A DNA stretch of 11,632 nt from NCBI GenBank assembly GCA_903926695.1, contig CAIYKK010000066.1, positions 1 to 11,632 on the forward strand, read 5' to 3'. The notes under the pieces were generated by a model. That model worked only from the letters and a program-made list of their open reading frames with translations, searched no databases and was not told the DNA's origin. Shown here in pieces: positions 5,634 to 11,632 of this stretch (positions are counted from its first letter, which is position 1; each line of letters opens with the position of its first letter). Position numbers and translations under genes: made by a program. Source of the stretch: an uncultured Burkholderiales bacterium (GTDB lineage: Bacteria > Pseudomonadota > Gammaproteobacteria > Burkholderiales > Burkholderiaceae_C).

Positions 5634-6770
5634 ATGTCAACCCATCTACGCAGACAGCATGGTGCCATGCTGATTACATCGGCGCTCTGGCTGATGACCC
5701 TGCTCGGATTTACAGCCCTTGCATTTGATATTGGCCATTTATTGCTGGTGCGCAATGAGCTGCAAAATGATGCCGATGCGGCGGCGCTGGCAGGCGCCAA
5801 CTGCCTGAACAAAGCCACTGCCGCTTCTGGTGCAGACTGCACAAGCGCCCCCACAGCCGCACTGAACTGGTCAATGGCCAGCACCAAAGCGAGCAGCTCA
5901 ATTGGCCTCAATAAGTCCGATGGCGTCAGCCTGAGTGGTGGAAATGTGGAAACTGGCTATTGGGACATTAATGGCGGCACGGCCCTGAAAGCCACCACGT
6001 TATCGCCTGTCGGCCCCTGCACGGTCACGGCAGGTGTGATGACAAGCGCGTGTGATAAACCAGCTGTCAGGGTGAGTATCAGCCGGGCCACTGGCAGCAA
6101 TGGCGGTTCTGTCGGAACGCTTATTTCCTCCCTGTTTGGCGGATCGGCCGTGCCTGTTGCCGCAAGCGCCATTGCGGTGCTTTCTTCACCCGGCAGCGTT
6201 TTGCCTGGCACACTGATTCCGCAGGCCATCAACAAATGTATGTTTGATTTATATTGGGATTCCGTCAGCAACGCGCCAAAACTCGCCACTACCACCACCT
6301 TGAATGGTGTATCTCAGGTGATAGGCCAGCCCTGGGAAATCCGCATCGGCTCTTCTTACCATTATCCATCCTGCGACTCCGGGCAGTGGACATCATTTCA
6401 GACAGATAGCAACAGCGAAAATTATATGAAAAATTTGATTTCCAATGGAAACCCCGCGCCGCTGAATATTGGCGATGGCACTTACATTCAACCTGGAACA
6501 AAAACTTCGCTTTACAACGAACTTTCATCAACTTACCCGACGCCGCCCGGTGCCGATATTTACATGCCGGTTGTTGATTATCCTGCAGGCCTGGATGGCG
6601 TGAAATCCAGGCTTCCGATCATCGCATTTGCAGGTTTTCACATCGTCGATATTCAGGGTGGCAGCGAAAAATATATTCAGGGCCACTTTATCAAAGGCAA
6701 GACCATGAGCGGCTCCAGTGGCATCGGTCCTTATTATGGAATTTATACGCCCGCACGCCTGGCAAAGTGA
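5634..6770 (+). CDS. tadG: TadG-like Flp pilus assembly protein (full size)
   Basis: A 378-residue protein starting with a polar/basic segment (HLRRQHGA), then one hydrophobic helix (about residues 11-32) and the TadG N-terminal signature ALAFDIGHLLLVRNELQNDADAAALAGA. The long C-terminal part carries blocks typical of TadG relatives in this group: GQWTSFQTDSNSENYMKNLI, NIGDGTYIQPGTK, MPVVDYPAG, PIIAFAGFHIVDIQGG and KYIQGHF. ATG 5634 is preferred over GTG 5625 because AGGTGAG (5622-5628) gives a ribosome site 5 nt before the ATG, whereas nothing suitable precedes the GTG. It is probably an inner-membrane-anchored periplasmic component linking the pilus base to the envelope (inferred from family). 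It follows tadE by 17 nt and is a paralogue of the short protein at 4532 in its first 60 residues. Confidence 0.9.
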   Translation: MSTHLRRQHGAMLITSALWLMTLLGFTALAFDIGHLLLVRNELQNDADAAALAGANCLNKATAASGADCTSAPTAALNWSMASTKASSSIGLNKSDGVSLSGGNVETGYWDINGGTALKATTLSPVGPCTVTAGVMTSACDKPAVRVSISRATGSNGGSVGTLISSLFGGSAVPVAASAIAVLSSPGSVLPGTLIPQAINKCMFDLYWDSVSNAPKLATTTTLNGVSQVIGQPWEIRIGSSYHYPSCDSGQWTSFQTDSNSENYMKNLISNGNPAPLNIGDGTYIQPGTKTSLYNELSSTYPTPPGADIYMPVVDYPAGLDGVKSRLPIIAFAGFHIVDIQGGSEKYIQGHFIKGKTMSGSSGIGPYYGIYTPARLAK

Positions 6771-6772
6771 AG

Positions 6773-6788
6773 TTGAAATAATTTTCAA
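6773..6788. repeat. Small inverted repeat upstream of tadZ
   Basis: TTGAAA (6773-6778) and TTTCAA (6783-6788) form a perfect 6-bp inverted repeat around TAAT in the 30-nt gap between tadG and tadZ. It is AT-rich and weak as an RNA hairpin. It could be a protein binding site or chance; the gap also has to hold the tadZ ribosome site (AAGAGA, 6790-6795). Confidence 0.3.
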
Positions 6789-6800
6789 AAAGAGAATGAA

Positions 6801-7955
6801 ATGAAAATCGCTGTTATCTCGCCCAACAAGAGCTATCTGCAGGACATAGGCCGCACGCTTGAAGCGCAGGGCCACGCCGTCGCCCTCGTGGACGGCGGCA
6901 AGCTTTCACTGCGCGCAGCGGCTGAGCAGGAGCAGCCCGAGTTGATGCTCGTCGATGGCCTGTACTGTGGCCCCAGTGAACTGCTGCAGGTGGAGTACAT
7001 CTCCACGCACCATCCGGTGATCGCTGTCATTTTGCTGTGTTCGCCGCAGACGCCTGAATTTTTGATCAACGCCATGCGTGCAGGCGTGCGCGAAGTTCTG
7101 CCCTCGCCGGTCGATCAGGAGGCACTGGTGGCCGCCGTCAGCCGCATTACCGCCAAATTGACCGGCGCACGCACCCAGAACACCGGCAAGGTGCTGGCCT
7201 TCATGCCGTGTAAAGGCGGCAGCGGTGCCACCTTTTTGGCCACCAATCTGGGCCGCCAGCTGGCGCGCACAAAGTCGGTGCTACTGATTGATCTGAACCT
7301 GCAGTTTGGCGATGCCCTGTCGTTTGTGCATGAAGGTGCGCCAGCCTCGTCGCTGGCCGATGTGGCCCAGAGCATTGAGCGGCTGGACGCCTCATTTTTA
7401 GCCGCCAGCAGCGTCAGGATTTCGCCCAGCTACAGCATTTTGGCCGCGCCCGAAGACCCGGCCAGGGCGATGGAAATCAAGCCCGAGCACATTGAGGCCA
7501 TCCTCAATCTGGCTGTCACGCAGTACGACTTTGTGCTGCTTGATCTCAGCCGCACGCTCGACGCGCTGACCATCAAGGCGCTGGACCGCGCTTACCGAAT
7601 TTTTCCGGTGCTGCAGGCCGGGCTGCCCGGCGTTCGCAATGCCTGCAAGCTGCAGACGCTTTTTAAATCCCTGGGCTACGCGCCGGACAAGACCGAATGG
7701 GTGGTCAGCCGTTTTGAAAAAAGCGCTGACATCGGCCTTGACAGCATCCAGCGCACGCTGGGCGTCGCCCGCCTGCATACCGTGCCCAATGCCTACAAAG
7801 AAGTCAACGCCGCCATCAACCAAGGCAACGCCCTGGGCGGATCGGGCCGCTCCAGCGCGGTTGCCAAGAGCCTGGCCGAGTTTGCGCTGTCGCTCATCAG
7901 CCCCAAGCCCGGTGAAAGCCGCAGTCTGCTGGAGCGCCTGCTGCGCTGGGCGTAA
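6801..7955 (+). CDS. tadZ: TadZ/CpaE, ParA/MinD-like pilus localisation ATPase
   Basis: A 384-residue cytoplasmic protein with two parts. The N-terminal part (about 1-120) is a receiver-like fold that keeps a possible phospho-acceptor, Asp52, in LMLVDG but has Pro/Ser where the conserved receiver Lys would be (REVLPSPVD, residues 97-105), so it is probably a pseudo-receiver. The C-terminal part (about 130-370) is a MinD/ParA-type ATPase with the deviant Walker [10 protein letters not shown] (Lys138, Thr144), the switch-like [11 protein letters not shown] and the Walker B-like [11 protein letters not shown]. TadZ/CpaE proteins mark the site in the cell where the Tad machine is built and recruit TadA (family knowledge). 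It heads the motor module; tadA starts about 41 nt downstream. Confidence 0.94.
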   Translation: MKIAVISPNKSYLQDIGRTLEAQGHAVALVDGGKLSLRAAAEQEQPELMLVDGLYCGPSELLQVEYISTHHPVIAVILLCSPQTPEFLINAMRAGVREVLPSPVDQEALVAAVSRITAKLTGARTQNTGKVLAFMPCKGGSGATFLATNLGRQLARTKSVLLIDLNLQFGDALSFVHEGAPASSLADVAQSIERLDASFLAASSVRISPSYSILAAPEDPARAMEIKPEHIEAILNLAVTQYDFVLLDLSRTLDALTIKALDRAYRIFPVLQAGLPGVRNACKLQTLFKSLGYAPDKTEWVVSRFEKSADIGLDSIQRTLGVARLHTVPNAYKEVNAAINQGNALGGSGRSSAVAKSLAEFALSLISPKPGESRSLLERLLRWA

Positions 7956-7996
7956 GGCGTAGTGCTCTTTGTTGCCGTTATGTGAAGGAATTCCCC

Positions 7997-9394
7997 ATGT
8001 CTTTGCGTGAAAAACTCTATGCCGCCATCGTCGAATCTGTGGCGCAGCGGCCGCCTCAAGCCATTCAGGCCGTTCAGGCCGTCAACGAGGCGGGCAGCGG
8101 CCAAGGCCCCGTCGCCAGCGACGCCTACAAGACGCTCAAAGGCCGCATGCATTTAAAACTGCTCGATAAGTTGGACCTGGCCGCGCTGGAAAGCTTGTCC
8201 CCCACGGTGCTGCGCCAGGAAATCGCCATGATGGTTGAGCGCCTGCTGCAGGAAGAACAAGCGCCCGTCAACGACATCGAGCGGCGCACGCTGATCCGCG
8301 ATATTCAACATGAAATGCTGGGTTTTGGCCCGCTGGAGCTGCTCATGGCCGACCCGACGGTGTCGGACATCCTGGTCAATTCCTACAAGCAGATTTATGT
8401 CGAACGCAAAGGAAAACTGGAACTGACCAGCGTCACTTTCACCGATGAAAAACACCTGCTGCGCATCATTGACAAAATCGTCTCGCTGGTCGGGCGGCGC
8501 ATCGACGAGTCCAGCCCGATGGTTGATGCGCGGCTGCCCGACGGCTCGCGGGTCAACGCGGTGATTCCGCCGGTGGCGCTGGACGGCCCGATGATGTCGA
8601 TTCGGCGCTTTGCGCATATTCCGCTGCAAATGACCAATCTGGTCAACGATTTAAAAAGCCTGACGCCGGAAATGGCCCTCATGCTTGAAGGCCTGTGCAA
8701 GTCCAAAGTGAACATGATCATTTCCGGCGGCACCGGCGCGGGCAAAACCACGCTGCTGAATATTTTGTCCGGCTATATTCCCGAGTCCGAGCGCATCGTG
8801 ACGATTGAAGACGCCGCCGAGCTGCAAATGCAGCAGCCGCACGTCGTGCGCCTGGAAACGCGCCCCGTCAACATCGAAGGCAAGGGCGAAATCAGCCAGC
8901 GCGCCCTGGTGCGCAACGCGCTGCGCATGCGCCCGGATCGCATCGTGATTGGCGAGGTGCGCGGCGCCGAAGCCGTGGACATGCTGCAGGCGATGAACAC
9001 CGGCCATGAAGGCTCGCTCACCACCATCCACGCCAACACGCCACGCGACGCCCTCTCGCGGCTGGAAAACATGATTGGCATGGCGAACCTGAACCTGCCG
9101 CACAAAGCCGCCCGCCAGCAAATCGCCTCGGCCATCACGGTGGTGATTCAGGGGCTGCGGCTGATCGACGGCAAACGCAAGATCACCAGCATTCAGGAAA
9201 TCACCGGCATGGAAGGCGACATGATCACCATGCAGGAAATTTTCACCTTCCGCCAGACCGGCATTGGCGCTGAGGGCGAGGTGCAGGGGCATTTTCAGGC
9301 CACGGGCGTGCGGCCCAAATTTGCCGACCGGCTGCGCTCGTTTGGCGTGACGCTGCCCGACACGATGTTTGATCCCGCCAGGCATTACCAGTAA
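7997..9394 (+). CDS. tadA: TadA/CpaF secretion ATPase
   Basis: A 465-residue cytoplasmic hexameric ATPase of the VirB11/GspE family that powers Flp pilus extension and, in Tad systems, probably retraction. Visible motifs: Walker [10 protein letters not shown] (residues 244-252, Lys250), Asp box EDAAELQ, Walker [10 protein letters not shown] (residues 315-323, Glu320) and His box [13 protein letters not shown] (His337, His345). An N-terminal region of about 120 residues precedes the N-domain ([20 protein letters not shown]). ATG 7997 is chosen over GTG 7982 because GAAGGA (7984-7989) lies 7 nt before it, whereas the GTG has no ribosome site. Near the N-terminus a short Q-A-V repeat (AIQAVQAV) stems from a nine-base tandem repeat. 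tadB follows after 11 nt. Confidence 0.97.
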   Translation: MSLREKLYAAIVESVAQRPPQAIQAVQAVNEAGSGQGPVASDAYKTLKGRMHLKLLDKLDLAALESLSPTVLRQEIAMMVERLLQEEQAPVNDIERRTLIRDIQHEMLGFGPLELLMADPTVSDILVNSYKQIYVERKGKLELTSVTFTDEKHLLRIIDKIVSLVGRRIDESSPMVDARLPDGSRVNAVIPPVALDGPMMSIRRFAHIPLQMTNLVNDLKSLTPEMALMLEGLCKSKVNMIISGGTGAGKTTLLNILSGYIPESERIVTIEDAAELQMQQPHVVRLETRPVNIEGKGEISQRALVRNALRMRPDRIVIGEVRGAEAVDMLQAMNTGHEGSLTTIHANTPRDALSRLENMIGMANLNLPHKAARQQIASAITVVIQGLRLIDGKRKITSIQEITGMEGDMITMQEIFTFRQTGIGAEGEVQGHFQATGVRPKFADRLRSFGVTLPDTMFDPARHYQ

Positions 9395-9405
9395 AAGGGC
9401 GCACC

Positions 9406-10398
9406 ATGCTGCAATTTATGGGAGATGGCGCCCTCCTTTTGATTTCGGTGCTGGCGTTTGTGGCAATGCTATTGCTACTCGAAGGCGTTTACCTGCTGTG
9501 GAAATCGTACAAAGGCCCGCAAGCCAAAAAGATCGAGAACCGGCTACGCGCCCTATCGGCCTCGCACGACACCAGCCAGCAAACGCAGCTGCTCAAGCAG
9601 CGCATGCTCAGCGAGGTGCCCGCCATCGAGCGCGTGCTGCTGCAGATGGCCCAAGCCCAGACGCTGGACCGGCTCATTCTTCAAGCGGGGCTGGACTGGA
9701 CCGTTTCCCGGCTGCTCTTGTCCTGCGCGGCATTCGCGGCTGCGGCGGGCGTTTTCATGCTGTACGGGCTGCATCAAGCCTTCTGGATGGCGGGTTTTGT
9801 CGGGGCGGCGGCGGGGGCTGTGCCGCTGCTGTACGTCAGCCACCGGCGCAGCCGCCGCCTGGGTAAATTCGAGCGCCAGTTGCCCGAAGCGCTGGACCTG
9901 ATCACCCGCGCCCTGCGCGCTGGTCACGCTTTTTCGTCCGCGCTGCAAATGGTGGGCGAAGAAATGGCCGAACCGATTGCCGGAGAATTTCGCACCGTGC
10001 ATGACGAGGTTAATTTTGGCGTTGCCCTGCAGCGGGCGCTGATGAACCTGAGCACCCGCGTGCCGCTGACGGACCTGCGTTATTTCATCGTCTCGGTGCT
10101 GATCCAGCGCGAGTCCGGCGGCAACCTGACCGAAGTGCTGGGCAATTTAAGCCGCCTGATCCGCGAACGGCTCAAGCTGCTGGCCAAGGTCAAGGTGCTG
10201 TCCTCCGAGGGCCGCCTGTCGGCGTGGATTTTGGGCGTCATGCCTTTTGGATTGGCGGGCGCGATGTTTCTGGTCAATCCCGAATTCATGTCGCCCCTGT
10301 GGACAGACCCCATCGGCATTTCCATTATTAAATACATGTTGATGTTGATGGCTTTTGGCATCCTGGTTTTATTAAAAATAATCAAAATCCGCGTATGA
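9406..10398 (+). CDS. tadB: TadB inner-membrane platform protein
   Basis: A 330-residue protein of the T2SS GspF family, one of two platform subunits of the Tad machine. One membrane helix lies at the N-terminus (about residues 10-32), two at about 102-144, and two near the C-terminus (about 272-290 and 304-327). The GspF-type cytoplasmic domain falls at about 156-282 and contains LPEALDLITRALRAGHAFSSAL and QRESGGNLTEVLGNLSRLIRERL. TadB and TadC together convert TadA ATP hydrolysis into pilin insertion. ATG 9406 has AAAGGG upstream. The stop TGA overlaps the tadC start in the ATGA arrangement, indicating translational coupling and probably fixed stoichiometry. Confidence 0.96.
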   Translation: MLQFMGDGALLLISVLAFVAMLLLLEGVYLLWKSYKGPQAKKIENRLRALSASHDTSQQTQLLKQRMLSEVPAIERVLLQMAQAQTLDRLILQAGLDWTVSRLLLSCAAFAAAAGVFMLYGLHQAFWMAGFVGAAAGAVPLLYVSHRRSRRLGKFERQLPEALDLITRALRAGHAFSSALQMVGEEMAEPIAGEFRTVHDEVNFGVALQRALMNLSTRVPLTDLRYFIVSVLIQRESGGNLTEVLGNLSRLIRERLKLLAKVKVLSSEGRLSAWILGVMPFGLAGAMFLVNPEFMSPLWTDPIGISIIKYMLMLMAFGILVLLKIIKIRV

Positions 10399-11321
10399 AA
10401 GAAATTGAAATGCTCGTGTTACCCGGCCTTATTTTTCTTGCTGTCACGTCCGGCCTGATTGGTTTGTTTTTCTGGCTCGCGCCTAGCAAAACAGCGCAGC
10501 GCCTCAAAGCCATGAGCGAGCCGCCCGAAGAAAACCGCTCATGGACAGAAAACATGGTGAAAATCGCCAGCCCTTTTGCCCAGTTATCAACGCCCGCCGG
10601 AAACTGGGACCAGTCGCCCCTGCGCTTAAAATTTTTTAATGCAGGTATTCGCAGTGATGATGCTGGCATTATTTATTTTGGCCTTAAAACCCTGCTGCCA
10701 CTTGTTTTTTCGGCCCTGGCTTTTTTCGCACTCAGGGGAACAGATGATAAAAGCCTGACGTTTCTGCTGTATATACTGCTGTCAGCCCTGCTGAGTTTTT
10801 ATCTGCCCAATATTTTTCTGCATTTTAAAATCAAGGCGCGCCAGCGTGAAATTTTTGAAAACTTCCCCGATGCCGCTGATTTGATGCTGGTGTGCGTAGA
10901 AGCCGGCCTTGGCATGGACGCCGGTCTGACCAAGGTGGCTGAAGAAATCCAGATCAAAAGCGCCGCGCTGGCCGAAGAGCTGCATTTGACCAACCTGGAA
11001 ATGCGCGCTGGCGGCACCCGTGAAAAATCCCTGAAAAATCTCGCACTGCGCACCGGCGTGGAAGAAATCGGCACCTTTGCCGTCATGCTGACGCAGGCCG
11101 ATAAATTCGGCACCAGCATTGGCGAGTCGCTGCGGGTGTTTTCCGATGATTTGCGCCACAAGCGGCAGGTTCGCGCTGAAGAACTGGCCGCCAAAGTGCC
11201 GACCAAAATGCTGTTTCCGCTGGTCGTTTTTATATTTCCGTCCATCATCATGGTCATCATGGGTCCAGCCGTGATTCAGGTGATTCGCACCATTTTGCCC
11301 ATGCTCGGCGGGGTTAACTAA
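10395..11321 (+). CDS. tadC: TadC inner-membrane platform protein
   Basis: A 308-residue GspF-family protein, paralogous to TadB. Membrane helices lie at about residues 6-28, 93-113, 119-143 and 271-300. The GspF domain lies between (about 157-280), with the family blocks NFPDAADLMLVCVEAGLGMDAGL and TQADKFGTSIGESLRVFSDDLRHKR. The start codon overlaps the tadB stop by 4 bp. The gene is visibly more AT-rich than tadA/tadB in its membrane-segment codons. Its TAA stop (11319-11321) overlaps the stop of the convergent LuxR-type gene, with no room for a separate terminator between them. Confidence 0.95.
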   Translation: MKEIEMLVLPGLIFLAVTSGLIGLFFWLAPSKTAQRLKAMSEPPEENRSWTENMVKIASPFAQLSTPAGNWDQSPLRLKFFNAGIRSDDAGIIYFGLKTLLPLVFSALAFFALRGTDDKSLTFLLYILLSALLSFYLPNIFLHFKIKARQREIFENFPDAADLMLVCVEAGLGMDAGLTKVAEEIQIKSAALAEELHLTNLEMRAGGTREKSLKNLALRTGVEEIGTFAVMLTQADKFGTSIGESLRVFSDDLRHKRQVRAEELAAKVPTKMLFPLVVFIFPSIIMVIMGPAVIQVIRTILPMLGGVN

Positions 11322-11632
11322 TTATCAATATCAGGCAGCGTGTCCAGCCGGTGCTTGACTGCATAAACATACAGCTCCAGCCGGTTATTCAAACCCAGCT
11401 TCTGGTAAATCGAAGTCAGGTGATTGCGCAGCGTGTGGTCAGAAATAAAAAGCCGATCCGCCAGCGTTTTATTCAGCGCGCCATTACCTTTGACAATCAC
11501 CTGAATGATTTTTCGTTCCCGGACGGTCAGGCTGGCTTTCTTTTCGGCTTCCGGGTCGATTTTTGGTGCTGGTTTTGGCGCCATAAATTCACTTAATACC
11601 CGGCCCAGCGTTCCCCTGTCCAGCCATATTTC
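11318..11632 (-). CDS. LuxR/NarL-type response regulator, C-terminal part (5' truncated by window edge)
   Basis: On the minus strand the frame is open from the right edge to TAG at 11318-11320, giving the last 104 residues of a transcriptional regulator. The C-terminal half is a GerE/LuxR helix-turn-helix: LTVRERKIIQVIVKGNGALNKTLADRLFISDHTLRNHLTSIYQKLGLNNRLEL. Upstream, the linker EIWLDRGTLGRVL is typical of NarL/FixJ response regulators just after the receiver domain. The ATG at 11584 that could be taken as a start is therefore internal, since the frame continues to the edge without a stop. It probably belongs to a two-component system. Location beside the tad genes suggests, but does not show, that it controls them. 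Confidence 0.9.
   Translation of the reverse strand, partial: EIWLDRGTLGRVLSEFMAPKPAPKIDPEAEKKASLTVRERKIIQVIVKGNGALNKTLADRLFISDHTLRNHLTSIYQKLGLNNRLELYVYAVKHRLDTLPDIDN

Noticed and set aside
8651..9385. 244-codon minus-strand frame opposite tadA
   Set aside because: Mirror of the strongly conserved TadA coding frame; the product is rich in His/Ala/Gly with no domain.
9369..9866. 165-codon plus-strand frame overlapping tadB
   Set aside because: Out-of-frame reading of tadB; Pro/Arg/Ala-rich product without features.
1..11632. CRISPR array, tRNA, insertion sequence, integrase or toxin-antitoxin genes
   Set aside because: No repeat-spacer pattern, tRNA-like fold, transposase/integrase motif or small paired toxin genes were seen on either strand.

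Overview
The window carries an almost complete tad (tight adherence / Flp type IVc pilus) locus on the plus strand. It is flanked on the left by the 3' end of an unrelated D-2-hydroxyacid dehydrogenase gene and on the right by the 3' end of a LuxR/NarL-type response-regulator gene on the minus strand. GC-rich coding DNA, the protein style and the gene order (peptidase, cpaB, secretin, small lipoprotein, flp, tadG-like, tadE, tadG, cpaE, tadA, tadB, tadC) suggest a betaproteobacterium of the Burkholderiales, probably Comamonadaceae-like (Polaromonas/Rhodoferax/Acidovorax type). This assignment is by recollection of similar loci, not by a search.

Layout. Positions 3-434 hold the C-terminal 143 residues of the dehydrogenase, followed by a clear intrinsic terminator at 520-554. 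An AT-rich stretch at about 685-720 is the likely promoter region of the tad locus. The first tad gene is a very short one (756-899, 47 aa) that looks like a miniature Flp-type prepilin. Its stop codon directly abuts the start of the prepilin peptidase gene tadV/cpaA (900-1487). Next come cpaB/rcpC (1501-2337), the outer-membrane secretin cpaC/rcpA (2366-3835) and a small lipoprotein (3848-4117). The main pilin gene flp (4222-4428) sits alone between two AT-rich spacers, and a long stem-loop lies directly downstream of it. The minor-component cluster follows: a short TadG-like protein (4532-5140), TadE (5149-5616) and a full-size TadG-like protein (5634-6770). The motor and inner-membrane platform module closes the locus: tadZ/cpaE (6801-7955), tadA/cpaF (7997-9394), tadB (9406-10398) and tadC (10395-11321). 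tadC overlaps by 4 bp, tail to tail, the LuxR-type gene (11318-11632, minus strand), which runs off the right edge.

How the genes work together (established for Tad systems). The peptidase cleaves Flp and TadE-like prepilins after a glycine. The TadA ATPase drives assembly through the TadB/TadC membrane platform. TadZ localises the machine, CpaB and the secretin form the periplasmic/outer-membrane channel, and TadE/TadG proteins are minor pseudopilin-like or anchoring components. No tadD or obvious tadF is present in this window; they may lie beyond the right edge.

Nothing here is a wholly unknown system. The points most worth a second look are the unlisted 47-aa pilin-like gene fused in expression to the peptidase gene, the strong stem-loop after flp, an orphan Shine-Dalgarno sequence in the flp leader, the short TadG paralogue, and the convergent overlapping regulator gene.
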